NCBI GenBank assembly: GCA_029339505.1
Contig: JAQISU010000057.1
Span: forward strand, 9,268,001-9,332,000
Reading direction: 5' to 3'
DNA length: 64,000 bases
DNA from: Unio delphinus
Lineage: Eukaryota > Mollusca > Bivalvia > Unionida > Unionidae
Shown here: positions 1 to 12,365 of the stretch, in pieces
Layout: each line of letters opens with the position of its first letter
Numbering within the stretch: position 1 is the stretch's first letter
Position numbers and translations under genes: made by a program
Notes under the pieces: model-generated
What the model saw: only the letters and a program-made list of their open reading frames with translations
Databases searched by the model: none
Told to the model about the DNA's origin: nothing

Positions 1-337
1 AGACACATTGAAACACCCTTTAAAAGTTCATTTCAGCATGGCACAGTATAATAAATATACCAATACTCATCCAGTTTGACCACACAACAACTCAGTTATT
101 TTGAGCAGGTAAATGAATGTCAGTTTCATTTCAAGTTTAACCTACATTTTCAGTTGTAAGCTACAGTTTGATTTAATTTTCAGAAATGTGTATTGTAAAC
201 TCAAAATTATTAAGACAAATCAAAACCATTAAGTGTGCTTTATCATTAGTGTAGGGAAGTTGAGTAGGTGCATAGTTTTAGCATTGGAATAAGTTCACAT
301 CATCAATCAATGTATGGTAGTTGACATCTTTTTTTGA
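1..337. other. Host AT-rich sequence, no gene seen
   Basis: I see no coding potential, RNA gene or repeat structure here before the 50-bp tandem repeat begins. Confidence 0.4.
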
Positions 338-532
338 CGTATACATTCTGCAGACATAAAAGAAGTTCAAGGTTAAATTTTGCTGACAGAATATCTTCTG
401 CAGACATAAAAGAAGTTCAAGGTTAAATTTTGTTAACAGTATACATTCTGCAGACATAAAAAGAAGTTCAAGGTTAAATTTTATGACAGTATACATTCTG
501 CAAACATAAAAGAAGTTCAAGGTTAAAGTCTC
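338..532. repeat. 50-bp tandem repeat, about 4 copies
   Basis: The phrase 'ctgcagacataaaa' starts at 348, 398, 448 and 498 (last copy 'ctgcaaac'), a period of exactly 50 bp, each followed by 'gaagttcaaggttaaa'. The short minus-strand reading frame across it is a by-product of the repeat, not a gene. Confidence 0.85.
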
Positions 533-2192
533 AAATTTAAAATGTAACAGGCAGAATAAATTTGTAACTGTTTTTAATGAGAGATAGAAAGAGAAACTGT
601 GTGTGCCTGCCTATATTACAGTTTTGTTAAAAAGAATAAACAAGCCTTAAAATTAAGTGATGTTTTCTTTGGTTAATCCTTTTATGTTTTCAACAATTAA
701 AGGTCATGCACAAGACTCCATTAGCAATGCACTTAATAAGTCCAACACTGTGGTGTATGAGATGTAGAGAAACCTTTCAAAGTTAAATTCTAAGTCATTT
801 AAGAGTTATTACAGTAAGAGAAACTCAGTTGCTCAGATTTCTCTTAATAAGCTCTAACTATAGCTTAGTAGATACAATTTCCTTTACAAAAATTTCTTGA
901 GGAACAACACAATGTCTTTCCTTCAGTTGCAGCAACCCAAAAAATATAGTTAATAAAGTGTTATACAGTTGTAAAAAAATCACATGGATTGTTGTGATTA
1001 CCGTTAGCTCAGTTCTGTCATTTTGTAAATAATTGAATATATCAGTTGATCCCGATGTCTTTTACTTTTTTTTAATGTCCTGTATGTGAGCTGCTAAAAT
1101 AAGTACAGAATTGTGCAATTACCAAAGCATCAATATCTCCAGAGCGTACATGCCGTATCAAGCCGCTTCTAACACTAGTCCAATTGCACAGAGCGTACAT
1201 ATCATACAAACTCGCTTCCAAGTCTAGTCCAACTGCACTTGGATCTGCTATCACATAACATGCTGGAAGATCTGGGTCAACGCAGTTAGTTCGTAGTAAT
1301 GGGTAGTATAAGCAGCATAGTTCCTGATCTGACAGTGCATTATGCAACTGCATATGAGGGACTATGTGGTTTGCAGATACACATATAAGAAAGTAAATAT
1401 GGTATCTGATATACTTGTAATCCTTTGTTTATTGAAAAGTTTTTCTTGTCCCGGATTATGTATAGTGTGTAATGGTACTGCAGTGATTCAGTGTTTATAA
1501 GGCATTAGATTCATAATAGTAATAATGAGGACTTTGTAATCTATAGAAGCTATATATGCTTTACAACATGTATAATGATATGACCACCAAAAAATACAAA
1601 CACCATGAAATTAGACAACTTAAAAACATGCTGAAAATATTTGAGGTAGGAAACATTATTAGGTCTTTAAATTTGTTCTTACAATCAAAATAGCTGAGTT
1701 TTAAGAGCACTCTTTAAAGGAATCGTGGTGTCAAGTAAGACTTGAATCACAGTAAGGCTCTATTGTGAATGCCAAATATGTGACAGTGAAGCAATATATT
1801 ATGGTATATTGTGTCACATGCTGCAGACAAATCAAGGAGGGTGAAGACTAAGCTTTCTGCTATCCAAAGCAGAGAGAATGTCATGAACTACTTTCAGAAG
1901 AGTAGTTTCAGTACTTTGGCATGGGTGATATGCAGACTGTACATTGCTATAAAAAAAAAAAACTGTCTGAATTCAGATGAGATGCAAGCTGGGTTTAAAC
2001 ATTTTTTTCTAAGATTTTTTTTATAAGAACGAGGGATTAGAAAATGGGCAGTAGTTCTTTAAACCTTTATTGAAGGCAATATTGGATCAAAGGACTCGAG
2101 CAGCAGTGTTGTTGGAATTGGATCAAGTTCACATGACTTTGGTGTACTCTTCATCATGATTGTACATACTCAAATCCTGCTAACAGTTGCTG
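533..2192. other. Host sequence, no supported gene
   Basis: No recognisable gene. A minus-strand open stretch at 1,072-1,353 (93 codons) has a protein-like composition with several Cys residues. It matches no family I know and has no visible splice or start context, so I do not call it. Confidence 0.35.
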
Positions 2193-2860
2193 CTAAAATT
2201 CTGTACTGCACCTGTATGGTGATAACGAGTCAATTGAATTTGTCAAGCTTATCTCTGATGGTTTGTACTTTGTCACAGAAGAAATTTGCAACAGGTCTGG
2301 AAGGTCTACTGGAGAAAAGGTGGCTGGAAGTGTTGTACATTTGATCCTTGACATTAGTTTGTTCGTAATCTTGATGAGCTCTTTGCAGCTGGAAATCTCC
2401 ATGATCTTAGTACTGTAGTGGGATGATTTCGCTGCATGGACTATGTGACGTTCTTCATAGCAGCCTCATAGATTTGTTTATGAATAGTGAGTCAAGTGGA
2501 AAGCCAAAACCTCTCAGCCTTACAGCAGTCTCTTTTAGCAGTGCAAAGCTGGTCCCTAACATTGATATACCACAGAGAACACTTTTGAATTGATACTCTG
2601 CACTTGGAGACTGGGACATGTTTTTTAAGCAATGAACGCAGGCAGTTATTGAGTTGTTGTGCTGTAGCAGGTAAGAAAGTTGTTAGGTTTGCTTGGATGT
2701 CATGCATTAGTTTGGTTCTATTTATCATATGGAGGATTCTCTTAGTAGCCAATACAGGTGGAGGGTTAAGGACTGATACGTCGAGATGGCATACAATGCA
2801 GAGGTGATCTGATGCAAGTTCACGTGATACAAGGGTGGATCGTAGACAAGAAAGATGCAT
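2193..2860 (-). pseudogene. LINE (CR1/L2-like) ORF2 fragment
   Basis: Two minus-strand reading segments (2,492-2,860 and about 2,193-2,402) read as the linker between endonuclease and reverse transcriptase of a CR1/L2-type LINE. The upper segment opens near an 'SDHL' motif typical of the endonuclease C-terminus. It continues through the 'HVPVSKCRV..' and 'LWYINVRDQLCTAKRDCCKAER' type linker. The lower segment carries the pattern that precedes the RT domain (LP, SPVDLPDLL). The two are out of frame and no RT motifs follow, so this is a dead 5'-truncated or internally decayed copy. Confidence 0.6.
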
Positions 2861-2869
2861 ATTTGATTT

Positions 2870-4275
2870 CCATCACTTCATAAGTCCAAACTGACTACTG
2901 TATTTGCTTCCCACAATTGGATCATTCATGATTGGCTGCCATATTTGATTATCACAATTTGATTAGTCCAGATTGGCTGCCATATTTGATTATCACAATT
3001 GGATTAGTCCAGATTGGCTGCCATATTTGATTATCACAATTGGATTAGTCCAGATAGGCTGCCATGTTTGATTTCCACAAGTGGATCAGTCCAAACTGGC
3101 TGCCATATTTGATTATCACAATTGGATCAGTCCAAATAGGCTGCCTTATTTGATTATTACAATTGGATTAGTCCAGAATGGCTGCCATAGTTGATTCCCA
3201 CAATTGGTTTAGTCCAGATTGGCTGCCATATTTGATTATCACAATTGGATTAGTCCAGATAGGCTGCCCTATTTGATTCCCACAATTGGATTAGTCCAGA
3301 TAGGCTGCCCTTTTTGATTATCGCAATTGGATTAGTCCAGATTGGCTGCCATATTTGATTCCCACAATTGGATTAGTCCAGATTGGCTGCCATATTTAAT
3401 TTCCTCAATTGGATTAGTCCAGATTGGCTGCCATATTTGATTATCACAATTGGATTAGTCCAGATTGGCTGCCATATTTGATTATCACAATTGGATTAGT
3501 CCAGATTGGCTGCCATGTTTGATTCCCACAAGTGAATCAGTCCAAACTGGCTGCCATATTTGATTATCACAATTGGATCAGTCCAGATAGGCTGCCTTAT
3601 TTGATTATTACAATTGGATTAGTCCAGAATGGTTGCCATATTTGATTCCCGCAATTTGTTTAGTCCAGATTGGCTGCCATATTTGATTATCACAATTGGA
3701 TTAGTCCAGATAGGCTGCACTATTTGATTCCCACAATTGGATTAGTCCAGATAGGCTGCCCTATTTGATTATCACAATTGGATTAGTCCAGATTGGCTGC
3801 CATATTTGATTCCCACAATTTGATTAGTCCAGATTGGCTGCCATATTTGATTCCCTCAATTGGATTAGTCCAGATTGGCTGCCATATTTGATTCCCTCAA
3901 TTGGATTAGTCCAGATTGGCTGCCATATTTGATTATCACAATTGGATTAGTCCAGATTGGCTGTCATATTTGATTATCACAATTGGATTAGTCCAGATTG
4001 GCTGTCATATTTGATTATCACAATTGGATTAGTCCAGATTGGCTGTCATATTGGATTATCACAATTTGATTAGTCCAGATTGGCTGCCACATTTGATTCC
4101 CACAATTGGATTAGTCCAGATTGGCTGCCCTATTTGATTCCCACAATTGGATTAGTCCAGATTGGCTGCCATATTTGATTATCACAATTGGATTAGTCCA
4201 GATTGGCTGTCATATTTGATTATCACAATTGGATTAGTCCAGATTGGCTGCTATATTTGATTCCCAACATCGAAT
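2870..4275. repeat. 41-bp minisatellite, ~34 copies
   Basis: A unit reading roughly 'ggattagtccagattggctg' followed by 'ccatatttgattatcacaat' repeats with a 41-bp period (for example units start at 3,001 and 3,042). Copies differ by point changes (cccaca/atcaca, gatagg/gattgg). No coding frame persists through it. Confidence 0.9.
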
Positions 4276-5190
4276 CAGCCTAGACTCTATTTCCATCAGC
4301 ATGATATAATCTCCAAAGGATTCTTGAGCCTCAAAGCACCAAACACAACCCATTCTGTTGTGCAAGTCCCTGCTTCCAGGACCTGTTTCAGGTTCTGAAC
4401 TGTCTGTTTCTTTAATGTGGTCAAAAGTTTTTTTTATACACTTAACTGACCTTTTGGAAATTGTGGCTTGCGACTTTCATTTTAAAAAAAATCCTAAGAA
4501 GAGTTATCATCGATGAGTGTAAGGGTCAAATAAGGCTCTAGTGAAGGTTGTATATGTTTGTTCACAAATTTGGCTTATTTGGAATAGTTCTACAAGAATT
4601 ATCATTCCTTTTCAGTTTCAGATTTATCAACTCATCGGAAAGTTATCCAGTTTTTGATATGCCTGATTAGTTTCAGAAGTATAGGTGAGCGTAAAATTGG
4701 ATTTATTAAATTCACTTGGAATGGCAGTATGATATGGCCTTCTCTCTGTCACCTGTGACAGTCATGAATCCATCAACATTTGCTATTTTCAATTTCTTCT
4801 TAGAAATGACATGACCAATTTCAAATAATTTTGACAGCGGTCATTCTGGTATGAAGGGCTTTCAAGTATGTACACATGGTGCTGATTCACAATCAAATAT
4901 GGCTGCCAATACCAAAAACAGAAGAAAAAGAATAAGCAAATTCTTCTCAAAAACCATAAGCAGAATTTGATAGAAGTGATCCTCACAATAAGTGTTTCAG
5001 GTTATAAAAATAACTCCAATCTGGCATCAAATAATTACAGCAAGCATCAAATAACCCTTTTACTTAAGATTTATACAAATGATCTCAACTTACCATTCAG
5101 TAGTGTTTGATCATATTTAACAGAAAAGAATCCTTGTTTGAAGGTAATTCAGATTTGTAAAATTGATGCCAACTTACCATCAGATCTGAG
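4276..5190. other. Host sequence, no gene seen
   Basis: No gene, repeat array or RNA feature that I can support. Confidence 0.4.
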
Positions 5191-5435
5191 GTTCCCTGAG
5201 TGGGCGATTGGTCTAAAGCGCTGTCCATTACGGATCACTGCCATCTCACCTCTTTCTGCATGGGTTCGAGTCTAAGATTCGGCTAATGTAGTTATGTGAG
5301 AAAGCTTGCCAGTAGCTTTTCATGGGTCAGTGGTTCTTTCCGGTGGTTTTCCGGGTTCTTTCTCCACCATTAATACTGACCACCATGTATAGCCTATATT
5401 GTGCTGAAAAATGTTGTTAAACCATAAAAACAAAC
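5191..5435 (+). repeat. tRNA-derived SINE (family A), plus orientation
   Basis: Begins with a Ser/Leu-tRNA-like head: box A 'gggcgattggtctaaagcg', then 'cattacggatcactgccatc', then box B-like 'gggttcgagtc'. The body 'gagaaagcttgccagtagct' and tail 'ccatgtatagcctat...gttgttaaacc' are shared with copies at 10,076, 13,171, 28,466, 33,866 and 40,147. These copies define a dispersed SINE family in this genome. Confidence 0.8.
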
Positions 5436-6044
5436 AAACCATCAGATCTGGCCACCTTTACTATAAGCAGATTAAAAACATTTCAGCAACTTGGTCTGCT
5501 GAACAGATTGTAAACAACTTCAGACAGAAAGAATCCTGGCACAAATGCTTGACAATTAATGCTGATGTGAAGTGTACATGAAGAATAAAATAAAAGATAA
5601 ATCTTGCAAGAAACATTTCAAAACATACAATCAACAGCATTGGAAAAATTCTCAAGAGACCGCATCCTACCAAGCCTGATTTCTTGACTCTTGTTTGGCT
5701 GTTAGGGAGATATTAACTTGGTAAGCGACCTAAAACCCAGTTTTTACTAGTTTTTTACTTTTTAGTTCTTATATTCTTTCTCATTCTTTTTTTATAATTT
5801 GTGTATTTAACTGTGACATTCCAAAGATGCTTACTTCATTTTTGTTGACCTCGTGTTGGTGGAAGCATGACATAGCTTTGGTATGCAGGTTGATCCAAAC
5901 ATCTGTACATATCCTCAATTTTGGAAGTGTGACATTGATTTGGCATATGTGTTGGAATATAACTTCAGTTTGCAGCTATCTTTTTTCATCAATATATGTT
6001 TGTATGGGTCATCCCATTTGGTGAAGATTTTCTTTTTATATTCA
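5436..6044. other. Host sequence, no gene seen
   Basis: Nothing that I can support as a gene; short AT-rich reading frames only. Confidence 0.4.
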
Positions 6045-6370
6045 GTGAAAACATAAAGTGCGAGGTTAATCTTGATGCTAAAGTTTTACACAGTGATAAT
6101 ACATTAAGTGTGAGGTTAACCTTGATGTTAATGTTTTTCACAGTAAAAACACATTAAGTGTGATGTTATCTTTGATGTTAAAAGTGTCAGTGAAAACACA
6201 TTAGGTGTAATGTTATCTTTGATGTTAAAATTGAACACAGTGAAAACACGTTAAGTGTGATGTTATCTTTGTTAAAATTGTTCACAGTGAAAACACATTA
6301 AGTGTGATGTTACCTTTGATGTTAAAATTTTACACAGTTAAAACACACATGAGGTTGACCTGGATGTTGA
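6045..6370. repeat. ~47-60 bp tandem repeat, ~6-7 copies
   Basis: Repeats of 'cagtgaaaacacattaagtg' followed by 'tgatgttatctttgatgtta'. Starts at 6,101 and 6,151 give a 50-bp spacing, and later copies vary through small indels. Confidence 0.75.
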
Positions 6371-7822
6371 TGTTTTTCAGTTTTGTTTTTTAATTTTGCA
6401 TATATATCTTTAATGTGGTCAGTTTCTCTGGTTCAGTTGGCCATGTATTTATTGTTTGTTAGTGAATACATGTTGATGTTTACAGCAACAAGTTACCAAA
6501 AGCAGGTCAGTGTGACCTCTATTTCATGTATTCCAGTATTTTCCATTTACCACAGTTTATGGTATACTGATGGTAAGATAGTCATGTAACTTAATTCGTG
6601 AATAGATCTTGATGTGCACAAAACTAATTCATTTAAAGATGTCAAAGTAATTTCATTTATTATTTTTCACTTATTTAATTTTATTTGTTTCATTAGTTAT
6701 GAATGGCAAAATGTTCTGACACAGCAGTCACAATGTCCATCTTCCTATCCATCGAACATAAACGTTTTACAAAAGTTCTTTTTAAGTGCAGTTTGTTGTA
6801 TTATTGGATTATCATCAGACTTTAACCATTTATACATCACTGGTGAATAAACATCCCAACAGATTGAAGGCCAAAGAGGCCAATGATCATCGTCAGGGAG
6901 CATTGGTTCATCATGTTCATGGATGGTCTTTGGTGGTCATATTCAGGGATAATTTGTTTATCTTGTTGGTGCATGGTCATTGTGTTAAGTCTTTGGAGCA
7001 GGCACTACTTTATTTTATTGCCGTACATAAATTGTAGTCAGACAAGGTGCAGAAATCTCCAAGGTATACAAGATGCTGCTTCTTATATAAAGGTCAAGGT
7101 CATTTGCCATGGAGTATTTGTTTATGGATGGTCAATGGTCATAATCAGGGATAATTGGTTTATCTTGTGGAGTTCAAGGTCAGTGTGTTAAGTCTTTGGA
7201 GCAGGCAGTACTAGATTCAGACGGGTACATGGAGGATATTCAAAAACGATGCAAAGGATCAAAGATCAATGTCGGTGTTTAGTATCTTGGGGAACAATTT
7301 TAGAGATGTACAAAGGAATGATATCATGTTTTCAGTCATGGATTGCTTTTAACATGGGTTAAGTGAGGAATGGAGTATTTACAAGGCCAGAGATCAGAAT
7401 CCGTCTGTTTGTTATCAAGACCACAGCGACATTATCACATGTTTGAAGATAAATTGACATATATTTGTAATATTCAGTCATTATATGCATGTTTAGATTG
7501 TCCTTTTGTGCCTTTGTCAATATTGCAGTTTTGTTGGTGGCTTGTGTTTGTAGCTTTGAATTATATCTGACAACGGTTTAAGATGATTTAACATTTTTGC
7601 TTGGTTTGTATTACACAACAAATATTGCTTATTGATTATCTTTGTTTATGCAAATCCATTAAACATTCCAAGATAAACATTATAAAATGAATGTAATGTT
7701 TTGTTTTGTTGTCTTTTTTAAATATATATTTCAAGTTTTAAAAAAATCATACCTTGTTAAAGAATACAAGAACAATTATTAATAAAGCTTGAATGAAACG
7801 GAAACTGCTATCCTTTGATGTT
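6371..7822. repeat. Host sequence with a diverged direct duplication
   Basis: Two diverged copies of a block with 'catggatggtc..tggtcat' and 'cagggataattggtttatc' then 'gtgttaagtctttggagcaggca' occur at about 6,890-7,010 and 7,100-7,215. The rest shows no gene. Confidence 0.45.
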
Positions 7823-7824
7823 TA

Positions 7825-9312
7825 CCGTATTTTCGCGCATATATCCCGCGGGTTATACCAGATTTTACAAACCCCGCAAGGGGGGTGCGGGTTATATAAG
7901 GGTGCGGGCTATATCACAATTTTTTTACACATAATGATATTTCAACATATTGTTTGAAAAACGTAACTACATAACATATATTGTTCTAGTTTTGTTTTGC
8001 TAGGGTTGGATATTATGGCTACTACGGTGACTTTACAACAACTTACGGTATCGGGACCAAATCAACATTTCGGGATAAAAACTTAAAATTTCGTATCCGT
8101 CACGTTTTCATAATCAATATTTTCTGTTTTCAATCGAAATAACTACGGTACCTAATTTTACCGCTGGGCCACGATCCACTGCTTCAGGTCAGCTTCAAGG
8201 TGAGGCCACTTTGCTTTAGGTCCGCGACGAGCACGTTTTCGTGGATTCATCTTCTCCAACGTTCCTTTTTCTTTTCTCCAACCTCTGATTACACTCTCAT
8301 CAATATCAAATTTTGTGCCTGTGGCTCTATTACCATGCACTTCAGCATACGCAATGGCAGTTAGCTTGAAGTCGGCTGTGTAAGACTTTCGTTTCGGCAT
8401 TTTTTAAATTAAATAGAAAGAAATTATTTAAACTCGAATCTACACTTCACAAGAGTACAAGATTATTTAAAAATCTCCGTGTTTATGTAGCCTGTAGTTG
8501 AGGCACAGCTCCTACGCACACAAGCACTGTGTACCGTGTTTTTCCTGACTTTTTTTGAGCAAAGGTCGTCGGCTTACTTTGATGATGGCGCCGCTAAAGG
8601 CTCCAGTTGAAGGGTGAAACAAATACCTGTTTGTTATTGCTGCGGCAACTTCAGATAATTGTAGAACATTGAAACAGATTTGTTTTATTTGTTTAGTATA
8701 TATCAGTGCTTCAAAGGTAATCGGTTCTCTTTGAAGTGTCAGCAAACGTATTTTTTCTTCTTCCATCTGGTATTTGTTTTTAAATTAGTGTCATCTGCTT
8801 GACTGTACTCATTTTACGTTTGCGCCTTCAGCGGATTCGGAGTTTGACTAGTCAGTTGCATAAAGTAATAAGGCCAGATATCATCATTAGCGGATTATGA
8901 TATAACAGTGCACTGTTAGTGTGGTTTGCCAGTATGAGACAAGGACTTGTTATTTTAACAATATATTCCAGTACATTGTTTCCTGTCATGGTGCCTTCTA
9001 TTTTCTCTACTCCAAACGCAAGACTGTATATACGGTTTTTATCAGCCAAAATTGGTGTCGCCACAAATATCACCAGATGGTATATTTTGTCACCAAAACG
9101 GAAAACAGAATCGCAGTTTGCTACATCAGCGAAGCCCCATGATCCTGTAATTGATTTCATTTCCGATTGTAGCTGTATAAATATATCTATGGTTGCGGGA
9201 TATACAAAGGTGCGGGTTATGCCAACGATTTTTTACACAAAACCCCAAAACCCGCGGGCTATATGAGGGTGCGGATTATCTGCGTGTGCGGGATATATGC
9301 GCGAAAATACGG
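7825..9312. mobile_element. pogo/Tigger-like DNA transposon, non-autonomous
   Basis: Inverted ends 'ccgtattttcgcgcatatat' (7,825) and its reverse complement ending at 9,312 are flanked by TA on both sides (7,823-7,824 and 9,313-9,314), the target duplication of the Tc1/mariner superfamily. Inside each end the motif 'gggtgcgg(g)ttat(at)' recurs, a subterminal repeat likely to bind transposase. It encodes only a short DNA-binding ORF on the minus strand (8,158-8,400). The rest (about 8,410-9,170) shows no transposase catalytic domain. Confidence 0.85.
8158..8400 (-). CDS. pogo-type HTH DNA-binding protein, no catalytic domain
   Basis: An 80-residue reading frame starts MPKRKSYTADFKLTAIAYAE, which is the start of CENP-B/Brinker-type helix-turn-helix domains of pogo-like transposases: a basic N-terminus, then 'DFKL..IAYAEVHGNRATGTKF' and 'ESVIRGWRKEKGTLE'. 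It stops after about 80 residues, before the second HTH and the DDE domain. It could bind the element ends but could not catalyse transposition. Whether it is a decayed transposase or a retained DNA-binding stub cannot be told from one copy. Confidence 0.65.
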   Translation of the reverse strand: MPKRKSYTADFKLTAIAYAEVHGNRATGTKFDIDESVIRGWRKEKGTLEKMNPRKRARRGPKAKWPHLEADLKQWIVAQR

Positions 9313-9391
9313 TACTGATATCATAAAAATCACTGTTTTGTTCCAGTAAGGTATATAGAGAAATTGCTTTGGCTAGACTGGGACTGTCATA

Positions 9392-9478
9392 ATCTTGTAT
9401 TAATCTCAACTGAGACTCTTAATCTTGTATTAAACTCAACTGAGACTCTTAATCTTGTATTAAACTCGACTGGGACTG
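9392..9478. repeat. 30-bp tandem repeat, 3 copies
   Basis: 'aatcttgtattaaactcaac' plus 'tgagactctt' repeats three times with a 30-bp period. Confidence 0.8.
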
Positions 9479-9599
9479 AAGTAATCTCGAAAAAAACTTG
9501 GGAAATATCACAATCGACATGGAGTAAGTTGAGCGCTGACAAAACTTCTTTCATTATAGCCTCGACTCGGAATATCCATATATCTATCAATATGTTTGT

Positions 9600-10015
9600 G
9601 TCTTAGCTAATATTGTTCTCTCCGTATGTTTGTGTGTCTTAGCCACGAATATGAATATTGTTCTCTCCGTATGTTTGTGTGTCTTAGCCACGACTATAAA
9701 GATTGATCTCACCATATGTTTGTGTGTCTTAGCCACGAATATGAATATTGTTCTCTCAGTAATATGTTTGTGAGTCTTAGCCACGACTATCAAGATTGAT
9801 CTCTCCGTATGTTTGTGTGTCTTGGCCACGACTATGAATATTGATCTCTCTTTATTTTTGTGCGTCTTGGCCACGAATATGAATATAGATCTCTCCGTAT
9901 GTTTGAGTCTTAGCCACGAATATGAATATAGATCTGTCTGTATGTTTGTATCTTAGCTGCGAATATGAATATTGATCTCTCAGAATGATTGTGTCGTAGT
10001 CTTGACTGAATATCT
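9600..10015. repeat. ~44-bp minisatellite, ~9 copies
   Basis: 'gtttgtgtgtcttagccacg' followed by 'aatatgaatattgttctctc' recurs with a period near 44-45 bp and small indels. It keeps an open frame on the minus strand only because the unit lacks stops in that frame. Confidence 0.85.
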
Positions 10016-10075
10016 ACGTTTGTGTATTTTAACTTTATGAACATGTCTTTCAGTATGTCTGCATGTCTTAACCAT

Positions 10076-10322
10076 GTTGTTCTTGTAGGATTTAACGCCA
10101 TTTTTCAGCACACGATAACCTATACATGGCGGCCAGTATTATTGGTGGAGGAAGAACACGGGAAAACCCCAGGAAAGAACCACCGACCCACGAGAAGCTA
10201 CTGGCAAGCTTTCTCACAGAACTACATTAACCGAATCTTAGACTTGAACCCATGCAGAGGTGAGATGGCAGTGATCCGTAATGCAAAGCGCTTTAGACCA
10301 CTCGGCCACTCGGGGCCCCTGT
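10076..10322 (-). repeat. tRNA-derived SINE (family A), minus orientation
   Basis: Reverse-complement copy of the SINE at 5,191. It begins with the 3' tail 'taacgccatttttcagcac' and ends with the tRNA-like head (gcgctttagaccactcggcc). Confidence 0.8.
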
Positions 10323-11300
10323 GTTAATAAAACGTTCTCCACCATGTACCTTTCCCAAAGTTTGACGAGGAGTAGAAAGAATCCCATTGATTTTGGGGTC
10401 AAATGGTGTAAGGTCGGTGTCACCGTTTTTGCAGAATAACAGGTCCAGATCAGTGGCATCAACGTGTTGCTCTCTTCTCACCATTGACTGTCTGCGATTA
10501 TATTTTTTCGTTACATGAATATGCATAGACCCATTTAACCAATCGTTAGCTTGAGTAAATGTTATTGGAATTTTGACCCGACATCACCTTTCTTGCTGAT
10601 TGAGTGAACCAATCAGAATTTCACTTTCCAAGTACAATCACTTAGTGCTTATAAGGAAGTTATTGTCATAGATATATAATCTTGTTTGTATTGGCTCATT
10701 GAAGACATTGTTTGCATTGTCTATGAAAACCGGAGATAGAAGTTATTGTCATAGATATATGAGTTTAATTGTATTGGCTCATTGAAGACATGGTCTGCTT
10801 TGTTTATGAAAACCGAGGATATCTTGTGTTGTGTGAAAAGAAGGTAGTGGATTTTCACCCGTGAATTGCAATGATGCTAGACCACATAATCTGACCAAAG
10901 TTTACGGAGATCTTGCACAAATGTTTCACGTCACTTAGGGACTGACCATTTAATTTTTTTGGTGTGTGTGTAGGGGATGAATTTTCAAATTCTGGAAACC
11001 CAAAAGAATAACAAAAGATTTTCGTTATCTGATTTGTATAACACACTACTTTATCCATCATTTGATCTTAAAGAAAATATCCTCTAAAGAAAATACGCCC
11101 ACCGATAAAAATGCACATCATTGGCATGTAGTCTCCAGAGTCAACCATGCTTTACTAGTTCTTACACAGTGGACTATCAAACACAGTACAGACGATAATG
11201 TGCCGTTCATAATGCTCTTGTTTTACACAGAAGTGTCACAACCCGGGCATATATGTATGAAAGGTCATACTATTATTCGTATTACTTACCAAACTAACCG
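10323..11300. other. Host sequence with an ~86-bp tandem duplication
   Basis: A block beginning 'gaagttattgtcatagatat' and ending 'atgaaaaccg' occurs twice in tandem (about 10,653-10,735 and 10,738-10,820). No gene seen in the remainder. Confidence 0.5.
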
Positions 11301-11302
11301 CT

Positions 11303-11575
11303 CTGGTGACCTAGTGGTTAAAGCGTCCGCCGCGGAAGCGGAAGTTCGTGGGTTCGATTCCCGGCCGAGTCACACCAAAGACTTACAAAAATGGTACTAA
11401 CAGCTGCCTTGCTTGACGCTTAGTATTAAGAGGTTAGTGTTAGGACTGGTCGGTCTTGTGTCAGGATAATGTGACTGGGTGGTACATCACGATATATATC
11501 TACAGCATGATGCCCCAGTGCTAGACATCACTATAAACTGCCTCACTGAGGGGTATGTAGTGTGTTATGCCTTTT
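11303..11575 (+). repeat. tRNA-derived SINE (family B)
   Basis: A tRNA-like head with box A 'tgacctagtggttaaagcg' and a good box B 'gtgggttcgattcccgg' is followed by a body 'gcttagtattaagaggttag' and 'gtgactgggtggtacatca'. I call it a SINE rather than a tRNA gene because the 5' strand (gctctgg) does not pair with the 3' strand (ccgagtc) of the acceptor stem and the repeat body follows directly. Confidence 0.7.
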
Positions 11576-11954
11576 TCTTGTCCGTCCGTCACACCTGGTT
11601 AAGCTTTGGTTTTAGTTTACGTTTATAAATCTAACTAATAGACCCCTTAGACGACAACAAAATGCACACGAATTCGGTGTCCAAACAAAGATTTGCAAAT
11701 TCCTTTTGAACCTACTATGTATCAAGGATCAAAACCGTAACTTTCAATGCAGACAACACTGATATAACGAGAGAAAAATGAATGACCCGACCATTTTTAT
11801 ACTGGAAGCTTACGGGGAGCTACAGCTTCCATTTCTGTTTTTTACTTGACAAAAGTAGATCCTTTAATATGACTAATATGTTGTTCGGTGCTGTCAACAT
11901 CCCCCTCCTCCCTTTTGCTGGCTCTGATATGTAAAATTGGCCCGATGTGCCCAT

Positions 11955-12365
11955 CTGTCGTGGCTCAGTATTTAAAGTGCTGTTCGAATCCAAACACTGG
12001 ATGAACTTGGATCGGCTACCGTGCTGTCTTTGCCCAAGACACTCACTTTACTCCAGTTGCATGGGCACTAATTAACCTAATTGAGAAATCATTTAATTAT
12101 CGCGAGGGAGAGTTAACAAATTGTGAAAATTTGTATAACTAAATAATGGTGCATCGTTCTGCACTCGCGACTGCAAGAGTACTGGTTAGAATGCAAACAT
12201 TGGATGAACCTGGATCGGATACAGTACTGGCTTTGCCGAAGACACTTACTTTTCTCCAATTGCATCGGTACTAAATGACTAAATCGACCAATTATGTAAT
12301 TTTCGGGAGGAGGATTGGTTTAACAAATTGTGCAAACTTGTAGAAAGATATAACCGTGCATAGTA
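11955..12365 (+). repeat. Diverged SINE-like tandem pair (~190 bp unit)
   Basis: Two diverged copies of a block running from 'aaacactggatgaacttgga' to 'aacaaattgtg(a/c)aaa' start near 11,985 and 12,190. The first is preceded by box A-like 'gtggctcagt' and box B-like 'gttcgaatcc', which suggests a tRNA-derived origin. Confidence 0.5.

Noticed and set aside
1072..1353. 93-codon minus-strand frame with protein-like composition
   Set aside because: No family match that I can name, no splice or start context; could be a decayed repeat or an exon, but cannot be supported.
9587..9874. 95-codon minus-strand frame with 'AKTHKHTERS' repeats
   Set aside because: Translation of the ~44-bp minisatellite; frame shifts with each indel.
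11309..11380. Possible tRNA gene
   Set aside because: Box A and B are good, but the acceptor stem does not pair and a SINE body follows, so it is a SINE head.
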